Notes: generated by a model from the sequence alone, not told the origin. 64,000 nt of DNA from Luedemannella flava (GCF_039528515.1 NZ_BAAALT010000279.1:1-64000); one strand, 5' to 3'. Positions 1 to 8,127 are shown, counted from the first letter of the stretch. Made by a program: numbers and translations.

Positions 1-1
1 G

Positions 2-850
2 TGGGCGTGGGCGCGCGCGGCGGTCGGGGTCGGCATTCTCGGCCTGGTGGCGTGGCGGCTGGGCGCCGGTCCGTTCGTGGCCGCGGTGCGCGCCGTGGAC
101 GGGGTAGCGCTGGTCGCGGCCGTGAGCCTCGGCGCGGTCACGACCGTGTGCTGCGCGTGGCGGTGGCGGGCCATCGCCGCCGGCCTCGGCGTGACGTTGC
201 CGTGGGCCGGCGCGGTCGCCGCGTACTACCGGTCGCAGTTCCTCAACGCGACGCTGCCCGGCGGGGTGGTCGGCGACGTGCACCGGGCGGTGCGCCACGG
301 CCGCGACATCGGCGACGTGCGCCTCGGTGTGCGGGCTGTGGTGCTGGAACGGCTCGCCGCCCAGCCGGTGCACGTGGCCGTCGGCGTGGTCGTGCTGACC
401 ACGTTCCCGTCGCCGGTGCGCGGGTATATGCCGTGGGTGGCCGGCGGCGTCGTGGTCGCCGCGGCGGTCGCCGTCGCGTGGGGGTGGCGGCGCCCGACCC
501 GGATCCCACGGTCGGCCTGGGCGCGGGCGCTGGCGGCGTCCACCGTGGTCGTGCTCGGGCACCTCGCCACCTTCGTCATCGCCGCCCGCGCGGTCGGGGC
601 CACGGCACCGTTGACCCAGTTGCTGCCGCTCACGCTGCTGGCACTGCTCGCGATGGGCGTGCCGCTCAACATCGCCGGGTGGGGGCCCCGCGAGGGTGTG
701 GCCGCGTGGGCGTTCGGGGCCGCCGGGCTCACCGCCGCGCAGGGCGTGGCGACGTCCGTGACGTACGGGGTCCTGACGCTGGTGGCGAGCCTGCCCGGGG
801 CCGTCGTGCTGGCGGCGTGGTCGGTCAGGCGGGGAGGTGCGCGTGGGTGA
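2..850 (+). CDS. LPG synthase-like/YbhN-type membrane protein (5' partial)
   Basis: The frame is open to the left edge, so the N-terminus is missing; about 282 residues are visible. They form at least six hydrophobic helices separated by short Arg-rich loops. The segment RSQFLNATLPGGVVGDVHR and the later NIAGWGPREG match the pattern of the lysylphosphatidylglycerol synthase TM region/UPF0104 family, flippase-like integral membrane proteins. The lysyltransferase domain is absent. The stop overlaps the next gene by 8 nt, so it probably shares a transcript with the RibD-C and RibA genes. The substrate is unknown. Confidence 0.8.
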   Translation, partial: WAWARAAVGVGILGLVAWRLGAGPFVAAVRAVDGVALVAAVSLGAVTTVCCAWRWRAIAAGLGVTLPWAGAVAAYYRSQFLNATLPGGVVGDVHRAVRHGRDIGDVRLGVRAVVLERLAAQPVHVAVGVVVLTTFPSPVRGYMPWVAGGVVVAAAVAVAWGWRRPTRIPRSAWARALAASTVVVLGHLATFVIAARAVGATAPLTQLLPLTLLALLAMGVPLNIAGWGPREGVAAWAFGAAGLTAAQGVATSVTYGVLTLVASLPGAVVLAAWSVRRGGARG

Positions 851-1535
851 ACGTCCGTACGTGCTGCTCAGCTGCGGCATGTCCATCGACGGCTATCTGG
901 ACGACGCGTCCGAGCGGCGGCTGCTGCTGTCCAACGAGGCCGACTTCGACCGCGTGGACGGGGTGCGCGCCGGCTGCGACGCGATCCTCGTCGGCGCCAC
1001 CACGATCCGCCGGGACAACCCGCGCCTGCTGGTGCGCTCGGCCGCCCGCCGCCGCGAGCGCACCGCGCGCGGCCTGCCCCCGTCGCCGATCAAGGTGACC
1101 GTGACCGGCCGGGCGTGCCTGGACCCCTGCGCGGCGTTCTTCGCCACGGGCGACGCCGAGAAGATCGTCTACTGCGCGTCCGGCGCGCTCCCGCTCGCCC
1201 GCGACCGGCTCGGCGAGGTGGCGACGGTGCTCGACGGCGGTCAGCCCGTCGACCTGCGCCGCCTGACCGAGGACCTGCACAAACGCGGCGTCGACCGGCT
1301 CATGGTCGAGGGCGGCGGGATGGTGCACACCCAGTTCCTGGCCGAGGACCTGGCCGACGAGCTGCACCTGGTGGTGGCGCCGCTGTTCGTGGGCGACTCC
1401 CGGGCCTGCCGCTTCGTCGGCGACGGCGCCTTCCCGTGGAACGCGGACCGGCGCGCGACGCTGGCCGACGTACGCCAGATCGGCGACGTGGTCCTGCTGC
1501 GGTACGCGCTGTCCGAGCGTTTCGGTGCCCAGTGA
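843..1535 (+). CDS. RibD C-terminal/dihydrofolate reductase-like pyrimidine reductase
   Basis: The 230-residue protein is a stand-alone RibD_C-type NADPH-dependent reductase: LLSCGMSIDGYL at the N-terminus, DAILVGATTIRRDNPRL in the middle and MVEGGGMVHTQFL near the end are family motifs. There is no N-terminal deaminase domain, unlike bifunctional RibD. GTG 843 is preferred to GTG 837 because GGGGAGG lies 5 nt before it. It sits 14 nt upstream of a GTP cyclohydrolase II gene, so it probably reduces a pyrimidine made from the RibA product, in riboflavin supply or a dedicated pterin/deazaflavin-like pathway. The second option is inference. Confidence 0.87.
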   Translation: MGERPYVLLSCGMSIDGYLDDASERRLLLSNEADFDRVDGVRAGCDAILVGATTIRRDNPRLLVRSAARRRERTARGLPPSPIKVTVTGRACLDPCAAFFATGDAEKIVYCASGALPLARDRLGEVATVLDGGQPVDLRRLTEDLHKRGVDRLMVEGGGMVHTQFLAEDLADELHLVVAPLFVGDSRACRFVGDGAFPWNADRRATLADVRQIGDVVLLRYALSERFGAQ

Positions 1536-1549
1536 GAAGAGGAGCCCCG

Positions 1550-2191
1550 ATGGATGACGCCACGGTCCGCAGCCAGGTCCGGATCCCGCTACGGCTGCCC
1601 GACGGGTACGCGACGACGGCCGACGTGTTCTCCTTCGCCGGCCTGGCCGACGCGGGCGAGCACGTCGCGTTCGGGCTCGGCGACTGGGCGGGCGCGCGGG
1701 CCCGCGCCGCCGCCGGCGGCCCGGCCCCGCTCGTGCGCCCGCACAGCGAGTGCCTCACCGGGGACGCGTTCGGCAGCCAGCGCTGCGACTGCGGCCCGCA
1801 GCTGCGCGAGGCGCTCGAGCGGATCGGGGCGACCGGCGGCTTCGTGCTGTACCTGCGCCAGGAGGGCCGGGGCATCGGCCTGTACGCCAAGCTGGAGGCG
1901 TACGCGTTGCAGGACGCGGGCCTGGACACCTACGAGGCGAACGTGGCGCTCGGTCACGGCGAGGACGAGCGCGACTACACGGTCGCGGCGCAGATGCTCC
2001 GTGCGCTCGGCGCCGACCGGGTGGCCCTGCTGACCAACAACCCCGACAAGGCCTCCCAGCTGGCCCGGCTCGGCGTGACGGTGGTGGAGAGCGTGCCGAC
2101 CGGCGTGCACCTGTCCCCGGCCAACGGCCGTTATCTCGCCGCGAAGGTCCGCCGCTTCGCCCACACCCTGCACATCCCGGCGGCCCGCTGA
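1550..2191 (+). CDS. ribA: GTP cyclohydrolase II
   Basis: The 213-residue protein is a monofunctional GTP cyclohydrolase II, which opens GTP to 2,5-diamino-6-ribosylamino-4-pyrimidinone phosphate with loss of formate and pyrophosphate. The zinc-site segment HSECLTGDAFGSQRCDCG has the three expected cysteines, and LRQEGRGIGLYAKLEAY holds the catalytic region. LLTNNPDK near the C-terminus is also typical. No DHBP synthase domain is fused, unlike many actinobacterial housekeeping RibA proteins. ATG 1550 follows GAAGAGGAG. Its 3' end is included in the tandem duplication described for 2184-3309. Confidence 0.95.
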   Translation: MDDATVRSQVRIPLRLPDGYATTADVFSFAGLADAGEHVAFGLGDWAGARARAAAGGPAPLVRPHSECLTGDAFGSQRCDCGPQLREALERIGATGGFVLYLRQEGRGIGLYAKLEAYALQDAGLDTYEANVALGHGEDERDYTVAAQMLRALGADRVALLTNNPDKASQLARLGVTVVESVPTGVHLSPANGRYLAAKVRRFAHTLHIPAAR

Positions 2192-2215
2192 CGTGGCCCG
2201 CCGGCTAGTCCTGGA
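2184..2215. repeat. Duplication repeat, 3' ribA end (copy 1)
   Basis: This 32-nt stretch covers the ribA stop region and the end of the remnant gene. It recurs at 2534-2565 with one mismatch. It marks the left boundary of the duplicated unit. Confidence 0.85.
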
Positions 2216-2510
2216 CCAGGTCGTGGGCGACCCGCGTGCCGTGACGGCGGGCCGTGGCGAAGGCCCTGGACCATGCCCTGGGCGTGGTGCCGTAGATGTA
2301 CTGACTGAACCATCCGCATTCGCACCGGGCCTGGAGGTACGGCCGTGGCTGGCGGTCGCCCGCAGGCGGATCGAACCGCCACACCTCAACAAGATCGTTG
2401 TTGTCGTGCACGATCGGCTGACTGGCACGGTGCTCCCACCAGGACACCGGCACAATGCTGAGGAACCCGAGAACCGCGAGGCCATCCGGCGTCTTGATCA
2501 GTCCTTGGGG
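2205..2510 (-). pseudogene. Truncated duplicate of the 2555-3208 membrane protein
   Basis: On the minus strand this encodes about 95 residues clearly homologous to the C-terminal third of the adjacent intact gene: DLVEVWRFDPPAGDRQ against DLVEVWRVEPSAGDRR, both followed by ARCECGW and ending in LVQD/LFQD. The four N-terminal membrane segments of the intact copy are missing, and no convincing RBS/start precedes the remainder. It is best read as the decayed left copy of a tandem duplication. An independent short protein starting from an internal GTG cannot be excluded. Confidence 0.75.
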
Positions 2511-2531
2511 CGCGCATGATCGAGACACTCG
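2493..2531. repeat. Duplication repeat, sulfatase 5' end (copy 1)
   Basis: A 39-nt segment matches 3271-3309 at 35 of 39 positions. It includes ATGATCGAGACACTCG, the first codons of the sulfatase-like gene at 3294. Here it is a stranded copy, directly followed by the second ribA-end repeat. Confidence 0.85.
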
Positions 2532-2533
2532 AA

Positions 2534-2565
2534 CCCGCTGTCGTGGCCCGCCGGCTAGTCCTGGA
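2534..2565. repeat. Duplication repeat, 3' ribA end (copy 2)
   Basis: Second copy of 2184-2215. Its direct abutment to the stranded sulfatase start at 2531 gives the novel junction expected of a tandem duplication. Confidence 0.85.
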
Positions 2566-3208
2566 ACAGCTCCGGCACGACGTGCGAGCCGTGGCGGTGG
2601 GCGATCGCGAAGGCCTTCGACCGCGCGCCGGGCGTTGTCTCGTAGATGTGCTGGCCGCTCCATCCGCACTCGCACCGCGCCTCGAAATACGGCTTTCGCC
2701 GGCGGTCGCCCGCCGACGGCTCGACCCGCCACACCTCGACAAGATCGTCGGGGTCGTGCGTGATCGGCCGGTTGGCGCGGTGCTGCCACCAGAACAGCGC
2801 CACGATGCCGACGATGAAGAGGCCGGCGATGACCGTGAGGTAGGTCACGACGCCGACCTCTACGGCGGATGTCAGCTCGCCACGGCCCGGCTCGTACCCG
2901 CGCCGGCTGTGCGTGGCGATCAGCGCGAAGAAAACGGCGACGAGCCAGCCGATGACCATCCACGTCCGAACGGACGCCTGCTGTCGGCTCCCGCTGCGCC
3001 GTTGAGCGGCCATCGTGCCGAGCCAGGCGGCGGTGCACAGTGCCGCAATCGCGCCAGCAAACACCGGCTTCGTGTCCGTCGTTTCGACCGCCCGGCGCAG
3101 GCGCACGACATCGACGGCGATAATCCAGCTGATTGCGGCGACCGCACACCCGAGCAGGAGAACGAGGCGCCAAGGGAACGTGCGCTCCGAAGCGCCGCGG
3201 CTGCCCAT
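2555..3208 (-). CDS. Small membrane protein with C-terminal cysteine-containing domain
   Basis: The 217-residue protein has four hydrophobic segments: about residues 12-30, 47-62, 82-100 and 133-157. A soluble tail follows with DLVEVWRVEPSAGD, ARCECGW and a basic C-terminus. I do not recognise the family. ATG 3208 follows GGGAGG. It is transcribed divergently from the sulfatase-like gene. A truncated homologous copy lies immediately downstream, so the locus was duplicated in tandem. The conserved C-x-C-G-W suggests a metal- or redox-sensitive site, which is inference only. Confidence 0.75.
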   Translation of the reverse strand: MGSRGASERTFPWRLVLLLGCAVAAISWIIAVDVVRLRRAVETTDTKPVFAGAIAALCTAAWLGTMAAQRRSGSRQQASVRTWMVIGWLVAVFFALIATHSRRGYEPGRGELTSAVEVGVVTYLTVIAGLFIVGIVALFWWQHRANRPITHDPDDLVEVWRVEPSAGDRRRKPYFEARCECGWSGQHIYETTPGARSKAFAIAHRHGSHVVPELFQD

Positions 3209-3270
3209 CCGCCCGACCTCCCGTCGTCAGGACGTCACACGCTACCAGCGAAAACTCCATGATCGGATGC

Positions 3271-3309
3271 CTTGATCAGGTCTTGAGGCGCACATGATCG
3301 AGACACTCG
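3271..3309. repeat. Duplication repeat, sulfatase 5' end (copy 2)
   Basis: Right-hand copy of the 39-nt repeat at 2493-2531; this copy supplies the true start of the 3294 gene. Confidence 0.85.
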
Positions 3310-4934
3310 GCCCCGGCGGCGCGCCGCCGACCGCCCGACCAACTGGGCGCGCGCGGACGGTGGTCGTGTCGGCTATCGCTGGAGTGATCGCGTTCGCGGC
3401 GCTCGTCGCGCCGCCGGACCTGCGCGACCTGTCGCCGCTGGTGTTGCTGCGGATTCCGGCGGAGGGCCTCGTCGGCGCCGGCCTGATCCTGGTGAGCGGG
3501 ACGGCCGCGCGGCGCGGGCTCGCGGGCGCGTGCGGGACGCTGCTCGGCGCGCTGTTCGTGGTGCGGGTCCTGAACACCGGGTTCCTCGCGGCGTTCGGCC
3601 GGCCGTTCGACCCGCTCGGGGACTGGTCGTTCCTCGGGCCGGCGGTGGAGTTCCTGGCCCGGTCGGTGGGTCGGCCCGCCGCTGTCGCGGTCGCGATCGT
3701 CGCCGGCCTGCTCGCCCTGGCCCTGCCGGTGCTGCTCGCGTGGGCGGCGACGCGCCTGGCCCGCCACGCGACGGCGTACCGTGGGCGCGTCGGCCGGGCG
3801 CTCGCGGTGCTGGCGGTGTTGTGGCTGGCGTGCGCCGCGTTCGGGGTGCGGGTCGGGCCCGACCTGCCTGTCGCGTCGACCGAGGTCGCAGGCCTGGTCG
3901 GCGACCAGGCCGCGCGCGTGCGGGCGGGCCTGGCCGACCGGGCGGCGTTCGCCGCCGAGTCCAGGGTGGACGCCTACCGCGACGTGCCGGGCGCCGATCT
4001 GCTGACCGCGCTGCGGGGCAAGGACGTGATCGTGGCGTTCGTGGAGAGCTACGGCCGGGTGGCGCTCGACGACCCGGCGGTCACGAACGCGCTGGACGCG
4101 GGGACGGCGCGGCTGCGCGCGGCCGGGTTCGGGGCGCGCAGCGGGTACGTCACGTCGCCGACGTCCGGGGGCGGCAGCTGGCTGGCCCACGCGACCCTGC
4201 AATCGGGGCTGTGGGTCAACAACCAGCGCCGGTACGCCGACCTGATGGACACCGACCGGCTGACCCTGTCCGGCGCGTTCCGCCGCGCCGGCTGGCGCAC
4301 GGTCGCCGTCGCGCCGGCCAACGGCGACTGGCCGGAGTCGGGGTTCTACGGCTTCGACCGGGTCTACAACAGCGGCGACCTGGGTTACGCGGGGCCCCGG
4401 TTCGCCTTCGACTCGATTCCGGACCAGTTCACGCTCGCGGCGTTCCACCGCGCCGAACGGGCGGCGACCGGTCGTCGACCGGTGATGGCCGAACTCGACC
4501 TGATCTCCAGCCACGCCCCGTGGTCGCCGGTGCCGCCGGTGCTGGACTGGGCGGCGCTCGGGGACGGTGCGGCGTACGCGGCGGCGGACGGGTCGCACGA
4601 CATCCCGGAGTCGGTGCTGAGCCGCGACGGCGCCCGGGTGCGCGCCGACTACGCGCGCTCCGTCGCGTACTCGATGAATTGTCTGGTCGACTACGCGGCG
4701 CGGTACGGCGGACAGGACCTCGTCATGGTGTTGCTCGGCGACCATCAGCCGGCGCCGGTCGTGGCCGGCGACGGCGCCTCCCGCGACGCGCCGATCACCA
4801 TCGTGGCCCGCGACCCCGCCGTGCTCGACCGGATCGCCCGCTGGGGCTGGGACGACGGCCTGCGACCCGGCCCGGGCGCGCCGGTGTGGCGCATGGACAC
4901 GGTGCGCGACCGCGTCCTCGCGACCTTCCAATAG
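3294..4934 (+). CDS. Membrane-anchored sulfatase/alkaline phosphatase-superfamily protein
   Basis: The 546-residue protein has four or five N-terminal membrane helices (roughly residues 20-190) and an exported catalytic domain of the sulfatase superfamily, related to LtaS/MdoB-type phosphoglycerol transferases. Visible landmarks are VIVAFVESYGRVALD, TSPTSGGGSWLAHATLQSG in the nucleophile region, and VLLGDHQPAP, where D-H is the usual metal-binding pair. A role in modifying a cell-envelope polymer is inferred from the family; the substrate cannot be told. The start lies in the repeat 3271-3309, whose copy at 2493-2531 is a displaced duplicate of this gene's 5' end. Confidence 0.85.
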   Translation: MIETLGPGGAPPTARPTGRARTVVVSAIAGVIAFAALVAPPDLRDLSPLVLLRIPAEGLVGAGLILVSGTAARRGLAGACGTLLGALFVVRVLNTGFLAAFGRPFDPLGDWSFLGPAVEFLARSVGRPAAVAVAIVAGLLALALPVLLAWAATRLARHATAYRGRVGRALAVLAVLWLACAAFGVRVGPDLPVASTEVAGLVGDQAARVRAGLADRAAFAAESRVDAYRDVPGADLLTALRGKDVIVAFVESYGRVALDDPAVTNALDAGTARLRAAGFGARSGYVTSPTSGGGSWLAHATLQSGLWVNNQRRYADLMDTDRLTLSGAFRRAGWRTVAVAPANGDWPESGFYGFDRVYNSGDLGYAGPRFAFDSIPDQFTLAAFHRAERAATGRRPVMAELDLISSHAPWSPVPPVLDWAALGDGAAYAAADGSHDIPESVLSRDGARVRADYARSVAYSMNCLVDYAARYGGQDLVMVLLGDHQPAPVVAGDGASRDAPITIVARDPAVLDRIARWGWDDGLRPGPGAPVWRMDTVRDRVLATFQ

Positions 4935-4937
4935 GGT
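4932..4937 (+). promoter_or_regulatory. Candidate -10 box for leaderless 4944 gene
   Basis: TAGGGT lies exactly 6 nt before ATG 4944 and overlaps the TAG stop of the preceding gene. No Shine-Dalgarno fits in the 9-nt gap, so a leaderless transcript starting at or next to the ATG is likely. The same spacing recurs at 6231, 10629, 14201, 38099 and 39999. Confidence 0.55.
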
Positions 4938-4943
4938 GGGAAA

Positions 4944-5351
4944 ATGCTCCCGTCCTACGAGATAACGCCAGGTAGCGGCGTCGCTCAGGCACAATTCGGC
5001 GAGGCGCACCGCGCGAGGCTGGGCGAGCCGGTCTCGTTCGAGCGGGTTCCGGGCTCGGGCCTCATCGACGCCTACGGTGACGTCACCCTGATGCTCTCCT
5101 ACGGCGACGACGACCGCCTCACGGAGATCGAACCGGGCGGTGCGGACGCCGTCCTGAACGGAGTGCAGCTGCTGGACCGGCCACTCGGTGAGGTCCTCGA
5201 CGACCTGCGGTCGGCGGGCCTCGCGCCCGAGTTCGTCGGTGACTGTGCTTTCGAGATCCGGGGTCTCGGGCTCTACCTGATCAGCCCGGCCCCGGAGGAA
5301 ACGGACGTGCCCACGGAGAGCGGGTCGATCCGGCCGCTGACCGCAGCGTGA
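4944..5351 (+). CDS. Hypothetical acidic protein, 135 aa
   Basis: A soluble acidic protein without signal peptide or membrane segment. Alternating short beta-strand-like stretches (YGDVTLMLSYGDD, FEIRGLGLYLIS) and one helix (LGEVLDDLRSAGL) suggest a small alpha/beta fold like those of immunity-type or Imm-like domains, but I cannot name it. It begins 9 nt after the sulfatase gene and probably has its own leaderless promoter. A strong inverted repeat follows the stop. Confidence 0.7.
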   Translation: MLPSYEITPGSGVAQAQFGEAHRARLGEPVSFERVPGSGLIDAYGDVTLMLSYGDDDRLTEIEPGGADAVLNGVQLLDRPLGEVLDDLRSAGLAPEFVGDCAFEIRGLGLYLISPAPEETDVPTESGSIRPLTAA

Positions 5352-5374
5352 CGGAGCAGGCCGCCCGCGCATTC

Positions 5375-5429
5375 AAGATCTCTGTTTCGTGTACCTGGGC
5401 TGCGGTTCTGTACACGAAACCGAGATCTT
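5375..5429. repeat. Inverted repeat, 20-bp arms, between convergent genes
   Basis: Arms 5375-5394 and 5410-5429 match at 19 of 20 positions around a 15-nt loop; the outer end is AAGATC. It lies between the convergent genes at 4944 and 5480, so it could stop transcription in both directions, though there is no T-run. A smaller AAGAT/ATCTT palindrome lies at 5458-5471 and a related large one at 20164-20228, which suggests a dispersed REP-like element. Confidence 0.75.
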
Positions 5430-5479
5430 AGCGATGAAGGACTGCACGTTGGTGCGGAAGATAGCGATCTTGCTGCCGG

Positions 5480-6223
5480 CTAGCGGATCAGGCGGGCGTA
5501 GATGTCGCCGGAGCGGCCCAGGGGGCGGAAGTGCTCGTCGAGCAGGCGGGCCAGGGCTTCGGCGTCGAGCCACGAATCGCTCGCCAGCCGCATGGTCTCG
5601 ACGGGGGAGTAGTTGTACTCGTACTCGCCGAGGCTGTTGACCAGGCTCAGCGCGGTGAGCGCCGCATCGTGGGCGGGGGGCAGGTACTCGAAGGACAGCG
5701 CGCGTAGCGGTCGGGTCAGGCCGCGCAGCACGTCCACCTCGAAACCCTCCACATCGATCTTGCAGAAGGCCGGCTCGCCGTGCGCCGCGATCAGGTCGTC
5801 GAGCGTCACCACCTCGACTTCGACCGCACTGTCCCAGCGCACGCGGGCGAAGCTCTTCTCGGTGGTCACCGATGCGATCCACGCCGGGGACATCGACGAC
5901 ACCGTCGGCGTCGCGGACGACAGCGCGAGCTGGGCGCGGCCGGGTTGGGCGCCCACGGCGACGGGTAGGAGGCGCACGCCCGCGTCGCGGCCGTGCAGCA
6001 GGCGCAGGACGCGCAGGCAGTCCGGCTGCGGCTCGACCGCGATCACCGTCGCGCCGAGCGACCGCCAGACGCGCACCCGGCTGCCGACGTGCGCGCCGAT
6101 GTCGAAGCCCACGTCGCCCGGCTTGAGGAACCGACCGTAGAACCGGCGCAGCCGCCGGTGCCGGCCGGGGATGCCGCGGTACATCACGAGCGAACGCGCG
6201 ATGCCCCACACCCGCCGTAGCAT
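5480..6223 (-). CDS. FkbM-family methyltransferase
   Basis: The 247-residue protein is a class I SAM-dependent methyltransferase of the FkbM type. The SAM-binding motif is FDIGAHVGSRVRVWRSLGA with the acidic end VIAVEPQP. FCKIDVEGFEVDVLRGL is the conserved FkbM segment carrying the catalytic-region Asp/Glu. The family makes O-methyl groups on sugars, polyketides and surface glycans; the acceptor here is unknown. It stands alone. ATG 6223 has no SD but has TAGGGT 7 nt upstream, suggesting a leaderless mRNA. Confidence 0.88.
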   Translation of the reverse strand: MLRRVWGIARSLVMYRGIPGRHRRLRRFYGRFLKPGDVGFDIGAHVGSRVRVWRSLGATVIAVEPQPDCLRVLRLLHGRDAGVRLLPVAVGAQPGRAQLALSSATPTVSSMSPAWIASVTTEKSFARVRWDSAVEVEVVTLDDLIAAHGEPAFCKIDVEGFEVDVLRGLTRPLRALSFEYLPPAHDAALTALSLVNSLGEYEYNYSPVETMRLASDSWLDAEALARLLDEHFRPLGRSGDIYARLIR

Positions 6224-6230
6224 GTGGACG

Positions 6231-6236
6231 ACCCTA
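6231..6236 (-). promoter_or_regulatory. Candidate -10 box for leaderless FkbM gene
   Basis: On the minus strand TAGGGT ends 7 nt before ATG 6223, and no RBS is present in the gap. Confidence 0.5.
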
Positions 6237-6273
6237 CCGCGTGGCCGCGGCGATCTGATCCATTTGGACTACG

Positions 6274-6292
6274 GGGGCCGCGTAGCGGCCCC
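6274..6292. other. Short GC-rich hairpin
   Basis: A perfect 8-bp stem (GGGGCCGC/GCGGCCCC) with a 3-nt loop, in the 239-bp gap between the FkbM gene and the chemoreceptor. Its role is unclear because it lies upstream of the FkbM promoter and upstream of the weak ORF at 6332. Confidence 0.5.
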
Positions 6293-6331
6293 GGATAGCC
6301 TATCTATCCAGTCGGAATTAGGAGGCGCGCG

Positions 6332-6415
6332 ATGTTGACCCGTACGCGTGTGGCGCTGGCCACGGCGATCACCCTCGGCGCCCCATGGATCCAGACGGGG
6401 ACGCGCCACGCGACG
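6332..6415 (+). pseudogene. Possible signal-peptide remnant
   Basis: TTAGGAGG is followed by ATG 6332 and a signal-peptide-like start, MLTRTRVALATAITLGAP. The reading frame then runs straight through the chemoreceptor terminator and into its antisense strand, so no mature protein is credible. It looks like the 5' stump of an exported protein whose body is gone. A chance RBS is the alternative. Confidence 0.3.
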
Positions 6416-6447
6416 AACGGCCCCGCCGCGACTGCGGTGGGGCCGTT
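6416..6447 (-). terminator. Terminator of the chemoreceptor gene
   Basis: A 14-bp stem (13 of 14 paired) with a GACT loop begins 16 nt downstream of the minus-strand stop at 6463. No T-run follows, as is usual in actinomycetes. Confidence 0.8.
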
Positions 6448-6462
6448 CGGCAGGGGTGCGGG

Positions 6463-8019
6463 CTACTCCGCGACGCGGAAGCCGCTCACCAGTGTGCGCA
6501 GGTCCGTCGCCATGGTGGCGAGAACGGTGGCCGAGCGCTCGGTGGCCGTCGCGCCGTCGGTGGTGGCCCGGGCGGCCTCGGTGAGGTCGTTGGCCGCGCC
6601 CGCGATGTCGGCCGCGCCGTTGGCGGCGCGGGTGCCGTTCTGACCCATCGAGCCGCTCGTCTCCAGCTGCTTCTCCACCGCCTGGGCGATGGTGAACTGG
6701 GCGTCGTTGACCTCGCCGATCACCGAGGTGATCTTGCCGATGGCCTCGACGACCTCGGCCGCCGAGCCCTGGATGGCGTCGATCTTCGTGCCGATCTCCT
6801 CGGTGGCGCTGGCGGTCGCCTTGGCGAGGTCCTTGACCTCGGCGGCCACCACGGCGAAGCCCTTGCCGGCGTCGCCCGCGCGGCTCGCCTCGATCGTCGC
6901 GTTGAGCGCCAGCAGGTTCGTCTGCTCGGCGATCGAGTTGATCAGGTTGACGACCTGCGTGATCTCGGCCGACGCCTGGTTGAGGCGGTCGATCGTGTCG
7001 CCCGTCGCGGCGGCGGTCTCCCGGCCGCTCTCGGCGATGCGCAGCGCGTGCGCCGTGTTCGAGGAGATGTCCTGGATCGACGCGGCCATCTCCTCGGTGC
7101 CGCCGGCGACCTGCTGCACCCGGTCGGCGACCTGGTCGATGCTGGTCGCGACCCGCTCGGCCTGCGTCGCGGCGTACTCGGCGTTGGTGTTCATGTCGCG
7201 GCTCACGGTGGACAGGTCCTCGGCGGCGGACGCGAGGTTCGAGGCGTTCTCGCCGATGGCCGAGACGAGGCCGCCGACGTGGCTGATGGCCGCGTTGTAG
7301 GCGGTGCCCATCTGGGCGATCTCGTCCTTGCCGGTGACCGCGACGCGCGAGGTCAGGTCACCGTCCGCGACGCGGGCCAGCGCGCCGCCGATCTGCGCCA
7401 GCCGGCGGGTGAACAGGCGGCTGATGTAGAGGGCGAAGCACACGCCGGCGACGAGCGCCACGATGGTGAGGCCGATGACCAGCTCGTCGAGGCCGTGGAC
7501 GTCGTTGTAGCTCTCGGCCGCGGCCGCCTTCTGCAGGTCGATCAGCTTGCCCATGGCGGCGACCGACGCGGCGCCGAACGGCGTGGTGGTCTTGGCCCGC
7601 CAGTCGGCCGCCTCTTCCAGCTTGCCGGCGCCGTACAGCTCGAACCACTTCGGGCGGGCGCCACGGTAGTCGGTGAACGCCTTGTTCCACTCCTCGATGG
7701 CGGCCCGCTCCGCGGCCGTACGGTTGCCTGCGGCGTACTCGGCGATGGCGTTGTCGATCTTCTGGTACAGGCCCGGCTCGGCCTCGACGATGGCCTGGCG
7801 CTTCTCCGGCACGGCCATGAACTGCGGGAAGCCGTAGCGCAGCTCCCACAGTGCGGACTGCGCGGCGCCCAGGGTCACCGCGGCCTGGACGTTGTCGTGG
7901 TAGATGTCGCTGGCCTTGTCCTCCATGGTCGACGACGACAACCACCCGGTCGCCCCTACGCCGAGCAGGAGGGCGAGGACCACCCCGAACGCCCCGAGCA
8001 GCTTCATCCGGAGAGACAT
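6463..8019 (-). CDS. Methyl-accepting chemotaxis protein
   Basis: The 518-residue receptor has an N-terminal membrane helix, a four-helix-bundle-like extracytoplasmic ligand domain of about 150 residues, a second helix (LVIGLTIVALVAGVCFALYI), a HAMP domain and a cytoplasmic signalling coiled coil. The hairpin tip reads INSIAEQTNLLALNATIEASRAGDAGKGFAVVA with small changes, which is the canonical CheA/CheW-binding region. ATG 8019 is chosen because AAGGTGG lies 8 nt upstream; ATG 8037 and 8064 are alternatives. No che genes are visible here, so its kinase partner lies elsewhere. Confidence 0.92.
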   Translation of the reverse strand: MSLRMKLLGAFGVVLALLLGVGATGWLSSSTMEDKASDIYHDNVQAAVTLGAAQSALWELRYGFPQFMAVPEKRQAIVEAEPGLYQKIDNAIAEYAAGNRTAAERAAIEEWNKAFTDYRGARPKWFELYGAGKLEEAADWRAKTTTPFGAASVAAMGKLIDLQKAAAAESYNDVHGLDELVIGLTIVALVAGVCFALYISRLFTRRLAQIGGALARVADGDLTSRVAVTGKDEIAQMGTAYNAAISHVGGLVSAIGENASNLASAAEDLSTVSRDMNTNAEYAATQAERVATSIDQVADRVQQVAGGTEEMAASIQDISSNTAHALRIAESGRETAAATGDTIDRLNQASAEITQVVNLINSIAEQTNLLALNATIEASRAGDAGKGFAVVAAEVKDLAKATASATEEIGTKIDAIQGSAAEVVEAIGKITSVIGEVNDAQFTIAQAVEKQLETSGSMGQNGTRAANGAADIAGAANDLTEAARATTDGATATERSATVLATMATDLRTLVSGFRVAE

Positions 8020-8127
8020 CGCGCCGACCACCTTCATCTGAGAACAACCTGTGTCGCTCTCCACATCGACGGCGCGTTACCAGCACGTAGCTTCTTTTCT
8101 GCTTGTGATCTGGATCACAGGCGCTTG

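Noticed and set aside
2205..3260. Minus-strand open frame of 351 codons as one gene
   Set aside because: Only its last 95 or so residues are meaningful; the rest is an out-of-frame reading of the intact 217-residue gene.
3276..5372. Long minus-strand open frame (698 codons)
   Set aside because: It lies antisense to the sulfatase-like gene, has Arg/Pro/Gln-rich composition without motifs, and follows from GC bias at third positions.
5480..6223. Part of a secondary-metabolite cluster with the SARP-type regulator
   Set aside because: No PKS, NRPS, terpene or tailoring genes accompany the methyltransferase or the regulator in this window.
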